A stretch of 64,000 nt of DNA, taken from NCBI RefSeq assembly GCF_030052815.1, contig NC_079509.1, positions 41,658,750 through 41,722,749 on the forward strand. Direction: 5' to 3'. Shown piece by piece: positions 44,456 through 55,204 of the stretch (positions are counted from its first letter, which is position 1; every line of letters begins with the position of its first letter). The DNA is from Hevea brasiliensis. Lineage: Eukaryota > Streptophyta > Magnoliopsida > Malpighiales > Euphorbiaceae. Below the pieces are notes generated by a model. That model saw nothing but the letters and a program-made list of their open reading frames with translations, was not told the DNA's origin and did not search any database. Both the position numbers and the translations under genes were made by a program.

Positions 44456-45359
44456 CAGGCCCGCTAGGATGAAAACCTACAAAAGGTGGTCTAGATAAAA
44501 GGGTAAAAAAAAATGCTAGATTGAAAACATACAAATGGTGGTCTAGGCAAAAGGAGAGATGAGAGAATATCTAGATGGAAAATCTAAAAAGGCCATTCAG
44601 TAGGTTATAAACCTTATTTCTAACTTTGGAAGGTTGGAAATTTGGCAAAACTAAATGTAAGAGGGAGTAACGGTATACCTGAATAAATAAAGAAGTTTTT
44701 ATTACATTAACCAGAAATAGGTTTTATTTAATTATGATTGTGAATGTTGATGTCTTGAGGGATACATTAAATGATTAAGTAATTGAACTGTATTGTTTTG
44801 ATTTAATCTATGTGTTGTGAGCATGACAGAATAGGTGCTTGATATGAATGCCTTGGTAATTGTCTAATTTCAAAAAAAAAAAAAAAGGGAAAAAAGACAA
44901 CTAGTTAGGTGAAAAACCAAAAAGGGCCACTTAGGCAAAAGTTAGAGCAAGCCCACTGAGAAAGGGCATTTCAGGCAAGAGTTAGGGCACAAAGAATGGA
45001 GTTCATGGAAGAAAAATGAGTCAAGGTAAAATAAGGTTTTGAAATAGCTTTAAAATAATGAAGCATTGGGGCGGGGGGGGGGGGGGGGGGGTGGGGAGAG
45101 GGAGAGAAGAAAACAAAAAATCAGAGAGAAATTGTATTGTGACCTTAAGGAAGTCTTTTTGGTGAACAGTTTTCCTCAAAAATTTTAAGATTAAAAGAAA
45201 GTTTTTGCAAAAAGAGGTCCCTCAGAGGGCTAAGTTTTTTTAGAATCTCTAGTAAAATTAGCATGTCCATGATAGGAAGTAGCATATAAAAAGCATAAAA
45301 ATTAGAGAGAGTTTGACTCAATCATCCAAATTTTTTCAAATCATGAATTAGATATTTTT

Positions 45360-46050
45360 TTATAAGTCCTTAGATGTTGTTTAGGGTGCACAATATAGTT
45401 GTGTGAGGCATAGAAGAACATACATTAACATGTCACCTATAGGTGTGTAAGGCATAGAAGAACATACATCACCATAGTTTCAAGTGTTGAACTACGAGGG
45501 AGTCTGATTCTTACTTGGGATAGCGAGGGGGATATGTAGGTAGTTTAGGACAGCGGTCCGAAATACGAACCCACAACATTTCATGACAGATGTTTTTGGT
45601 AAGTCTTTAGACGTTGTTTAGGGCATATGGCATAGTTGTGTAAGGCATAGAAGAACACGCATTAACATGTCACCTGTAGGTGTGTAAGGAGTAGAAGAAC
45701 ATGCATCACCACAGCTTCAAGTGTCGAATTACAAGAGGATCTGATTCTTCCTCAGGATAGCGAGGGAGATACATAGGTAGTTTAAGACTGCTATCCTAAA
45801 CATTTTAAGACAAATATTTTTTTTGTAAGTCCTTAGACGTTATTTAGGACATATGGCATAGTTGTGTAAGGCGTAGAAGAACACGCATCAACATGTCACC
45901 TGTAGGTGTGTAAGGCATAAAAGAACATGCATCACCATAATTTCAATTGTCAAACTATGAGCGAATATGATTCTTCTTCAAGATAGCGAGAGGGATACAT
46001 AGACAATTTAGGACCGCAATCCTAAATAGGAATCCACAACATTTCAAATC
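45360..46050 (+). repeat. T2 3' tandem repeats, three units of ~225-240 bp
   Basis: The landmark GTCCTTAGA(C/T)GTT...GTGTAAGGC(A/G)TAGAAGAA starts at about 45365, 45602 and 45826. Units include CACCTGTAGGTGTGTAAGG, ATAGCGAG and TTTAGGAC blocks. Tandem repeats in the 3' region are characteristic of Tat/Ogre elements. Confidence 0.88.
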
Positions 46051-46064
46051 ATACAGTTGCCATT

Positions 46065-46192
46065 ATCATGAGATTGTAGCTAGTCTCATGATGCAGAGTG
46101 TATCGATAGAGCAAGATGCATTCGATTTTCACATAACACAGTTATCACTGTTATGAGACCATTGTTATGAGACTGTAGCTAGTCTCATAACA
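46065..46192. repeat. Two hairpins with GTAGCT loops before the T2 3' LTR
   Basis: The second hairpin is perfect: TGTTATGAGACT (46163-46174), loop GTAGCT, AGTCTCATAACA (46181-46192). The first has an 11-base stem (46065-46075 and 46082-46092) with one G-T pair and the same loop. The stems differ in sequence (CATGAG versus TATGAG) but stay paired. Confidence 0.9.
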
Positions 46193-46316
46193 TAGAGTAT
46201 GTCAATTGAGCAAAATATACTCGATCCTTATAGCCAATGTTTCATAGTTATTAGAAGATTGAGTTTCACTTTGATAAAACTTGAGTAATGCTTTCGCATT
46301 GATTTCAACTTTTGCC

Positions 46317-46332
46317 AAAGTGGGGGGCAAAC
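46317..46332 (+). promoter_or_regulatory. T2 polypurine tract
   Basis: AAAGTGGGGGGCAAAC directly before the LTR start, the expected primer for plus-strand synthesis. T1 has the degraded equivalent GTGGAGAGCAAAC at 50141-50153. Confidence 0.85.
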
Positions 46333-49252
46333 TGTAGACCCTTATTTTGTGATTTATCATGAGTATGCGCATTGAAACTGTGGATAACTTGATGATGAAA
46401 AATTATATGACTGTAAGATGTAATTGGAGGCATGGAGTTAAATTATTAGTTTCGTGTCATGATCTTGAAAAAAATAATAATAATATATTTTTTGGGAAAA
46501 ATAATTTAATTAAATTTAAATAAAATTTTATTTTGTTTAAATTTAATAGGGTAGTTCTTAAATAGACCTAATTAAGTTTAATTGGGCCCCATGAGCTTAA
46601 GAAAGCCTAGTTAGAAATTTTAAATAGAACTCATTTAATTTATTTTTTGAAAATTAAAATAAAAAAAATATTTTTCTCTCTCTCTTTCCCTCTCCCATAC
46701 AAACTCTCTCTCTCACTTAGTCCCATTCTCTTTCTCACTCCTTATTGGTGCTGCTCCTTTTTCCTCTCTTCCTATTGGTTGAAACACCTCACCCATATCC
46801 AGTCTCACCCTAATTCCCCAATCTCAGTTATTTAAATTATCTGAACTTTATCACTCTAGGACTCCAAACCCTATCACACTTCTCTTCCAAAACCTTATAA
46901 ATACCCTATTGGGATAGAGGAAAAAAGGAGGGGGGAGAAGAAAAGAAAGAAAAAAAAGAAAAAGAAAAAAAAGGAGGGGCAGAAATATTGAGAAAATTCA
47001 GAGCTATTTAGAGATATTTTAGAGCTATAGGAAATTTAGAGATATTCAAAACTTTTTTAGTTCTTTTTTTTTCTTCAAGAAGATTTTCATGCAAGATTTC
47101 TTGAAAGTTAGTTTTTGTTGTTTTCTTTTCAAGATCTATGCCACGTAATATTTAATTCTATGTTTTTTGTCTTTTAATTTTTCTTACATGTTCATGTGGA
47201 TCATGTAATCATGTTTAATTTGAGGGGATACACAACTCCGCACATATTCAGTTTTTTGTCTCTCAAGGTTTTATTATTTTTTATTATTTTTTGAATTTGT
47301 AAAAATTTTAGTAAAATTATATTCATATTCTTCACGAAATTCTATTAATTTTAGGCTCAAGAATCACTGAAAAAACTTTTGTATTTTATAAGTTATGGCT
47401 ATTTGAAGTTAGGGTTCCTACAAAATCTAATTTGCAGCATATCCAATTTGTGAAGCCCATATCTCCCTTGTTTATTAATATTTTTGTATGAATCTGCTAT
47501 CTAAAATTAATTTTAGAATCTTATGAATCTTTTTCAATTGGTTTCACATTCATATCTATTGAGGTTGATGAGTTATGAATTTTATAAAAAGTAGTGCGAT
47601 TCTGTCACTTAAAAAAATTACTATTTGTGTAGATCATTTGGCTGGGATTTTGTTTGATTTATAAATTTTATGATCTTGTGTGGTGTGTTGGCTGTCTTTT
47701 ATAATTTTTTCATGATTTTTAGGCATATCTAACTACTTTTCAAAAATTAGATTTCTTGCTATTGTCAATTTGCCAAAATTTGGAAATTGTATGTTTATGC
47801 ATGTTCTTGTATTTTCTTGAGTTCCAATTGATACTTGATCTTTTTTTTTTTTGCGTTTTTTTAATTCAAAAAGTGTTATGAAATGTTTCAAATATGTTAG
47901 AAGACCTGAACCCTTAGGTAGTTGTAACTAATTAGGAATCTTAGACTAGAGTTAGAATCTAATGTGAATTGTTATTAGTATTTTCTTATTTTCTTTACTT
48001 TATTTTATTTAAGTTTTATTTATTTTTTTTATTACAAATAAAATTGGCAAGTAGCCCTAAGGTAAGTATCAAAAAAGACATTTACATGGAGCTAAACGGG
48101 AGTAAGCTAGAGGTATCATTGATATACTAGAAGAGAAGGCCCTTTTTTAAGATAGCTTGCCCTAATGACAACTGCAATTATCAACAAGTAAGTAACTCTA
48201 AATTCCTAAAATAATTGTTTGTATGAAAATGTAGTAATAATAGGATTTTTATTTGGTAAATTAAAATTAACTTTATTTTTAATTTGACAGATTTTTGCAT
48301 GTAATTAATTTAAATAAATACTTGGTAAATTAAAATTAATCTTATTTATAAATTAAACTAACATTGGCATGTAAAATAAATTTAATTTAATACTTGGTAA
48401 TTGTAAAATAAATTTGCCTATTAGAAATCGTTATTAGGTTATGATTGTTTGGGCCTTATGTGGTATTAGAATAAATTACATATGTATATAATTAATTTAG
48501 TTTAGTTATCTTTAGGGTAATTTGGTAAAAAATTAATTAATTAGGTTAAATAGAAACATATAGTTATTTGAAATTGAATTTGTTTGTAAAATAAATTCTC
48601 AATAATAAATTAATTTTAGTCATATGGTAAATATCATTTAAATAATTAGCAACCCCATAGATATGAATTACTTGTGCATGAAAATTATTTATAAACAACA
48701 ACCCTTTTATGAATTACTTGTGTGTGTAGGATTAGAATTGCATTTTTAGGATAAAGTTTAATAGAGGAATAATAAACAAGACTTCTTGAAATATTAGTAG
48801 AGACTGACACTCGAATTAACGAGGTTAGACCAGACGTAAGGGGTGCTTAGCACCTTCCCCTTACGTACCCATTATCCCGAACCTAGACATTGGGCTATGG
48901 TAATGATGGTTGTGGAAACTCTGTAAGGAGCAAGTTGCCATCCATGACCCTTGGAAGAAATACTGAATATGTTTCGGTTATTATCCAGGTGGCGACTCCT
49001 ATCTATCTATACCTTCGTGACATAAATCCTTAGTACCGTAGTCGTGTTATGGGAAGACGGTACTTACCAGTGGTTTAATTCTATTAGGATTATATGAAGT
49101 GCATGTCTAGAAAATGTTGTCTAAGGAGGTGGTACTTAAGTGAGACTATTATGACTCCACCATCTTTTCTGAGCATTACTTGGTGCATTTTATATAATTC
49201 TAGTGTATGATATTTCACCGCACGCCTTACTACGACACTCCCCAGCCTCATA
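46333..49252 (+). repeat. T2 3' LTR (~2920 bp)
   Basis: Begins TGTAGACCC after a G-rich tract and is colinear with the 5' LTR throughout, including TATAAATA at 46896-46903 and TGGCGACTCC at 48990-48999. The terminus differs (CACGCC followed by TTACTACGACAC instead of CCCTTTTACA). Confidence 0.88.
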
Positions 49253-49257
49253 ATCAC

Positions 49258-50153
49258 CACAATTTTCAAGTGTCAAACTACGTGTGGGTCTAATTTCTCT
49301 TAAAGGATAATGAGGGAGATACGTCGGCAGTTTAGAACCGTAGTCCTAAATACAAATCCATAAAATTCTAAATCACAAATCAATTTTCTGTAAGTCCTTA
49401 GATTTTGTTTATGGTGCACGACATAGTTATGTAAGGTATATAAGAACAAGAATCAATATGTCACCTGTAGGTGTGTAAGGTATAGAAGATCATGTATCAT
49501 CATAGTTTTCAAGTCTTGAATTATGTGTGGGTCTGATTCCTCTTCAAGGATAACGAGGGGGATATGCTCGTAGTTTAGGATCGCAGTCCTAATGAATCCA
49601 CAAAATTCCAAATCACATTAGTTTTTGGTAAGTCCTTAGACTTTATTTAGGGTGTATGACATAGTTGTATAAAGCATAAAAGAACACATATCAACATGTC
49701 ACCTGTAGGTGTGTAAGGCATAGAAGATCATGTATCACCACAGTTTTTAAGTGTCAAACTACATGTGGATCTGATTCCTCTTTAAGTAAAACAAGGGAGA
49801 TACATAGGTAGTTTAGGATCGCGGTCCTAAATACTAATCCACAAAATTTCAAATCACACAGTTGTCACTGTTCTGGGACCATAACTAGTCCCATGACACA
49901 GAGAGTATTGACAGAGCAAGATATACTTAGTTTTCACTATTGTGAGACTGTAGCTAGTTTTATAACTCAAAGTCCTAAACTTAACTCAGGCAAAGGGTAT
50001 ATCGACAGAGCAAGATGTACTCAATCTTCATAGTTGATATTGTGCTTGCTTTTAAAAAGTTTTTTTTTTTTTCAAAAATTGTGTCATCACTTCGACGAAA
50101 TTTAAGCAATGCTTTCACATTGATTTCATATCTTGTCAAAGTGGAGAGCAAAC
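49258..50153 (+). other. T1 3' untranslated region, right part
   Basis: Continuation of the T1 tandem repeats after T2 (landmarks near 49395 and 49630), then decayed versions of the GTAGCT-loop hairpins near 49875-49970 and a polypurine remnant at 50141-50153. Confidence 0.75.
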
Positions 50154-50330
50154 CATAGACCCCTATTTTTGTGACCTTATAGGCTTATGCATTGAGGCCG
50201 TAAGGAACCCAATAATGAAAAAATTATATGACTGTGAGATATATTTAAAGGTATGCAAAATGGATAATCATATGCATGACATACTTTTTGGAGAAAATAA
50301 TTTTGAAGAGTAGAAAAAATTATTATATAT
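50154..50330 (+). repeat. T1 3' LTR, first 177 bp
   Basis: CATAGACCCCTATTTTTG onward matches the T1 5' LTR start (31384 on) through GAGAAAATAATTTTGAAGAGTA. The match stops near 50330 and resumes at about 61935. Confidence 0.8.
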
Positions 50331-50446
50331 ATCAAAAACAGGTGACACTTTTATTATTCTTAAGAAAAGTAAAAGTGTTATTTTACTCTTTACTTTAACT
50401 GGACATAAAATAATGGGCTATACCGTGAGAGTTTGTTGTTTCTTTG
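50331..50446. other. Unidentified insert in the T1 LTR, left part
   Basis: About 115 bp, including CAGGTGACACTTTTATTATT and AAAAGTGTTATTTTACTCTTTAC, ending with CTTTG, the C2 target site. It does not match the T1 LTRs. With 60754-61934 it forms one insert of about 1.3 kb that was present before C2 arrived. Confidence 0.55.
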
Positions 50447-52554
50447 TGTTAGAAGTATGCCCTAGAGCATATCATTTAGTATGTATCTTGTACATATTTT
50501 TATTAATAAAAGGCATTTCCACTTTTCTGTTTACATAATATATTTATGTGTAATAGAAAAGGTCCATTGATATTTTGTTAGAAATATTATTCTTAAGTTG
50601 TTAAGAATATGAGTGACAATATTTCTAGCACAAAGTATCATAAATAGGTTCACAATCGAGGATACTTCATAATAAGGACATGACTTATCCAGAAAGATTG
50701 TATTCATGTTTGTTCCCAAGTTATTTATATGAGATATAAATAAGATGGAATGGTGAGTCTCATGCCATATAACAAACATGATAGGCACTTATAAATGATA
50801 AGTAGGCCGAACCAGTGACACTTATGACAAGCACATGGAGTTTACTCTTGTCAATGTTTTGTCATAAATCATATCAGTGCATATAATCTTTAGACCTGAG
50901 ATAGCACAGTTATCTTGTATATAGGTAGTTTGAGTTTGATACTGCTTTCATACTTGTACTGTGTATGGGTATATGGGCATCTGTTGGCTCCTACTAGTTA
51001 TATATGGAGGTAGGTGTTGATCATGATGGAATCTGTTCCTCTAAGTAAATAGAGATAAAATCCTATGTTCATTTAATTGTTCTTTATATTTCAAGTTCCT
51101 AGCCAGGACAGATAGATTTATTCAGAAAAGAGTTTCTGATGAGAAAATCTTTTTAATCAAGAACTAGAATTAAAAGAGAACATAATATTCATAGCAAATG
51201 GAGTTTGACATAAACCATGACTCCAGCTTGAGTTGAGATTTTGTAACAGATAGATTCTAATGCATGGTAACATATGATTATAGGTTCATTTAAGGTAAAC
51301 CTTATTACTAATTGGGTGGCCATGGCATGCTATGCTAGGTGTTAACCATGGTCTATGAGGTTCATAAAATGATTTAGAGAAATCATTTATGGTAAGAAAG
51401 AGTTCTGATGATATTAAGAGTTGATATCATATCTCATTGCCAATTAGTGATGAGCCTAGTAAGTCACACACATACACAAGTTATCACCTATTTAAATATG
51501 ATTTAATTAATTAATTAAAGAGTTTAATTGATTAATTAAATAGGTTTGGTTTGCAATTAAATTGCAAAGTCCCTAGCATGACTTGAAACCAAATCTAGAT
51601 TATTGGACGTATAGTATAAGTTAAATTTATATTTAAAGTGTTTAAATATGAATTTAATTAATGAGAAATTAATTAATAGAGATTAATTAATTAATTTATA
51701 TTTAATATAAATTAGAAGAAGAAAAAAATTAATTATTTTGGGTTAAGAACTCAAAATTAAGACACATGGGCATTTTGGTCATTTCACAGTGTGACACATG
51801 GCACCATGAGATGATGACACATGGGATTACACATAAGCTTGCCAAATGTTTTTTAATCATGTAAGATGATTGAAATCAAGATTAAATATAGGTTTGACAC
51901 TTGGCACAATGTGATTGGGTCACTTAAACCTAGAGCTAATCAAAAGGTGACATGTGGCAAGGGTTTAAATGTGTTAACTTAGCTATATAAGTGTTGTTAT
52001 GAAAAAGAAAAACAACCAGCAGCCACTCCTCTCCTTTGTCACACCATTTTGAGGCTCTCCATCTATTCTTCTTCATCTCTCATCAATTCAAAGAGATTAG
52101 CCATCAATCTCTTGAATTAAGAACACTAGAAATTGTTTCTAGTGTCATGTTTACATTTCTAATCTCTTAAAAGGCAAAACTTGAATTTCTAATTAATAGA
52201 AAAAGCTTTAGAAGCTGTTCAAGGGCTGCCATAGGTGTTCTTGGTGTGGACAAGCTAGAGGGACAATATTTGGTGTCCTGAAGACAAATCTCAAAGGCGC
52301 AGACACGCTGCAGTGCATCAAGAGGTTAGTGTAATCGTTCTTGATTTAATCTAGGGTTTTAAAATTAATCTGATTAATTTTAAAATCTTAAATGGAAAAT
52401 ACAGATCCAAAAACATATTAAAAGAGTTTTAATATGTTGTTTATCATTGAAATCAAATAGATAAAAATAAATCTTGCATGATGCATGTGACCCTAGGTGA
52501 AAATTTTTGAATTCAATGGCATAAACTTGTGTTTTTCACGCTTCCGTTCCTTCA
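50447..52554 (+). repeat. C2 5' LTR (2108 bp)
   Basis: Starts TGTTAGAAGTATGCC and ends CCGTTCCTTCA. TATATAA at 51984-51990 is the likely TATA box, with a CTCTCC-rich leader after it. An AATTAATTAATT-rich block lies at 51500-51700. Confidence 0.95.
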
Positions 52555-52556
52555 AT

Positions 52557-52570
52557 TGGTATTAGAGCCA
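52557..52570 (+). promoter_or_regulatory. C2 primer binding site, tRNA-Met type
   Basis: TGGTATTAGAGCCA two bases after the LTR. It has one change (T for C at position 7) from the usual initiator methionine tRNA complement. Confidence 0.9.
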
Positions 52571-52847
52571 CTATATTTGCCATTTAGATTGATGTTTATA
52601 TGATTTAATTGTGTGTTTGATCATGAGATCAAAAGTTCATTACTGGTTGCAAAGCCAAGGTGGCGGCACAAATGATGAACACCATGGTGCGCATGGTTGA
52701 TGCACCACAATGGTGTGCAAAGGTAAATGGATGGTGAATGTGCAATTGTTGTATGATCTAAGATCCATTTTATGTCTAATTAAATTGTTTAATTAAAATT
52801 TTTATCACACAATTAAATTATGATTCAAATCAGAATTTTAAAAATTG

Positions 52848-53147
52848 TTTGAATGTGATTCAAATTTGAATTTAAAAAGTTGTTTGAATGTGATTCAAAT
52901 CTGAATTTTTAAAGTTGTTTGAATCATATTTAAATCTGATTTTTTAAAATTGATTGAATAAAATTCAGATCTGATTTTTTAAAAAATGTTTGAATGTGAT
53001 TCAAATCTGATTTTTTAAAAAAATGTTTGAATGTGATTCAAATATGAATTTTTAAAGTTGTTTTAATGTGATTCAAATCTGAATTTTTAAATTTGTTTGA
53101 ATGAGATTCAAATATGAATTTTTAAATTTATTTGAATCATATTCAAA
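52848..53147. repeat. Nine ~36 bp repeats, each a TTTGAAT-NNN-ATTCAAA hairpin
   Basis: Hairpins begin at about 52848, 52883, 52918, 52952, 52989, 53026, 53061, 53096 and 53131. The 7-base arms are kept in most copies while the 3-base loop varies (GTG, CAT, GAG). Units are joined by CTGAATTTTTAAAGTTG-type linkers. The array lies in the leader between primer site and gag. Confidence 0.92.
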
Positions 53148-53169
53148 TATGAATTTTTAAGTTGAATAT

Positions 53170-54340
53170 GAGATATTCAATTTAATTTAAGTATGTATGT
53201 TTTATTTAATTATTAAATAGTGATATGCATGATGGATGATCATGGACTATAAAAGACCAATGTGATTGGATTTATTTCTTTTATGTTTCTTTGGGATTGT
53301 AAATTAATTAATTTATTTTAATTTATTTTGGGTATGTATTGTTAAGTTTGTAATAATTTTTGGATTGTAATTTCATTTATTTAAGTTCTTGTAAATTCGC
53401 CTTGGTATGCCAAGGATTACTATGTAATATTGGATTGCAAGAAGTTCAAGGAGTTCAAGAGCATTGGTGGGACCAGTGGGAGGAATTCAAGATCAAGTGT
53501 TGATTATGTACTCCTTCAGCAACTCTTGTAAAATGAATGAATGAAATGCACCTAGGAATGCCTTGATTCAATTCTTGGTGGCTCAGAATTGAATCCCTTA
53601 GAAAGTCCATGATCATACTATATTTATTGCTTATCCATGAATGCATGAAATGTATGGGAATGTATGCTATTATATGATATATGCATGCTAATTGAATAAT
53701 GTGCAAAGTGAGACCTTAATAGTAATTAGAATGACCATAAAATCTTCCAAATAAATGATTAAGTTAGAAATGCTATAATTAAAGTAATTATAACATAGGC
53801 CCTCCATTGGGGCAATTATTTTAAGAAATTTTAAATAGTTGCATAAGATGCAATTAATTTAAGAGATTTTCTTAAGAATAATTGTTAAGCATGAGATGTT
53901 GTAAATATGTAAATAGTTTGGTGGCCAATATTGGATGTACCTGAGGACATTAAAATTATTTGCATAATTACTGGCTCAATGGGATCAACTTAACTAATGC
54001 AAGATAAGTCAATAATGGATGTACCTGAGATTTTGAGCATTAGGGGTTAGGTAAAGGATTGAACCTCACATGAGATGTGATGGGCAAGGAGTTGCTCACT
54101 TATAGTTTATTGTAATTCCAATAATGGATGTACCTGAAGATGATCAATAGAATTATAAGAATTCAATCACCCACTAGAAATCCATCCAACTAAGATTTCC
54201 ATTTTCTACTTTGGAAGTGTAGGATTTACTAAGTTAGTGGGAGGACCAATTTGATTAAAAGACCATAATCATTTTGGTTAATTACATGATACATTTACTA
54301 ATTAATCTGGTTATTTTCTGCAGTTAATTTTCTGATAAAA
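53170..54340 (+). other. C2 leader, second half
   Basis: Non-coding, AT-rich. The phrase GGATGTACCTGA occurs three times (53933, 54017, 54126). I see no other gene. The start codon of gag follows TGATAAAA at 54341. Confidence 0.75.
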
Positions 54341-55204
54341 ATGAGCATAGAACAACCACCACCATCCAATAGCCTTGTAAGCATACTTGATCGCAATAGG
54401 TTGATAGGACCTAATCTGTCTGATTGGCTAAGAAATTTGAAACTTGTCCTGAACCTTGAACATATAGGATATGTTCTAGATTCAAATGTTCCTGGTCCCT
54501 TACCTCTAGAGGCCACACAAGAGGAACATGAAACTTTGGATAAGTGGAAGGAGCATGATATGAGAGCTAAGTGTTACATGCTTGCTTCCATGAGTAATGA
54601 GTTACAAAAGCAGTATGAGAACATGTTGAGTGCGAGTGAGATCCTCCTTCACCTACAAGAGTTGTATGGTGAGCACAGCAGGAATGCTAGGTATGAGATA
54701 TCTAGACAGCTATTCCGTATGAGGATGTCTGAGGGACAGAATGTTGGGGATCATGTCCACAAGATGATTCGGCTGATTGAGCAGTTGGAACATCTTGACT
54801 TTAACATGGATTTCCAACTACAGACGGATTTGATCCTTCAGTCACTTCCTGAGTCTTTTGGGAATTTTGTGACAAATTTTCATATGACTAAACAGGAATG
54901 CACCTTAGCTGGTTTACTCAACATGCTGATTATTGCCCAAAAGAATATGCCGGGCAATAAAGGAAAAGAGGTAGCTTTGATTGCATCTTCTTCTGCTGGA
55001 AAGTCCAACCAGAAGAAGGGCAATAAGAAAAAGAAACCTTAGATTCCTATTCCTTCCAAGAAAATAGCTAAATAGAAAAGGAAGACTAAAGCTGATGGAG
55101 GCAAAGGAAAGTGTTTCCACTGCTAAAAGGATGGGCACTGGAAAAGGAACTGCCCAGAGTATCTTGCTTCTCTGAAGGACAAGAAGGATACACCTTCGGA
55201 AGGT
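54341..55204 (+). pseudogene. gag: C2 gag with interrupted zinc knuckle
   Basis: The ATG at 54341 opens MSIEQPPPSNSLVSIL, followed by the copia gag region (LIGPNLSDWLRNLKLVLNL, KWKEHDMRAKCYMLASMSN, ILLHLQELYGEHSR, RQLFRMRMSEGQNVGDHVHK, LILQSLPESFGNFV). A lysine-rich segment ends in TAG at 55040-55042. In the same frame TAG at 55073-55075 and TAA at 55124-55126 follow. The TAA lies inside the CCHC knuckle (CFHC-stop-KDGHWKRNC, 55112-55153). The upstream 233 codons are undamaged. Gag packages the element RNA; this copy would lack a complete knuckle. Confidence 0.92.

Larger units (their letters stand above)
44456..46332 (+). other. T2 3' untranslated region
   Basis: Non-coding. It contains GAAAACCTACAAAAGGTGGTCTAG-type iterated phrases at 44470-45000, a run of 19 G at 45073-45091, three tandem repeats of about 225-240 bp, two strong hairpins (46065-46092 and 46163-46192) and the polypurine tract AAAGTGGGGGGCAAAC ending at 46332. 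Confidence 0.75.
38053..49252 (+). mobile_element. T2: RT- and integrase-deleted Tat-like element nested in T1
   Basis: LTRs at 38053-40983 and 46333-49252, a primer site at 40987, a polypurine tract before 46333, and ATCAC on both sides (38048-38052, 49253-49257). Flanking T1 sequence is restored to GCATCAC-CACAATTTTCAAG when T2 is removed, matching the undisturbed repeat near 37795. The last bases of the 3' LTR read TA rather than CA and the final ~25 bp differ between LTRs, so the right boundary is set by the target duplication. LTR divergence by eye is around 10%, an old insertion. Confidence 0.88.

Noticed and set aside
37690..50150. Possibility that the GTGTAAGGCATAG repeats are a stand-alone satellite
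   Set aside because: They lie inside the 3' regions of T1 and T2 in low copy number; here they belong to the elements.
52848..53147. 36 bp palindromic repeats resembling CRISPR repeats
   Set aside because: There are no unique spacers between units, and the array lies in a copia leader between primer site and gag.
53455..53706. 83-codon frame in the C2 leader, minus strand
   Set aside because: No domain and in a non-coding leader of an element transcribed on the other strand.
54914..55138. Minus-strand frame opposite C2 gag end
   Set aside because: Hydrophobic shadow of a lysine-rich coding stretch on the other strand.
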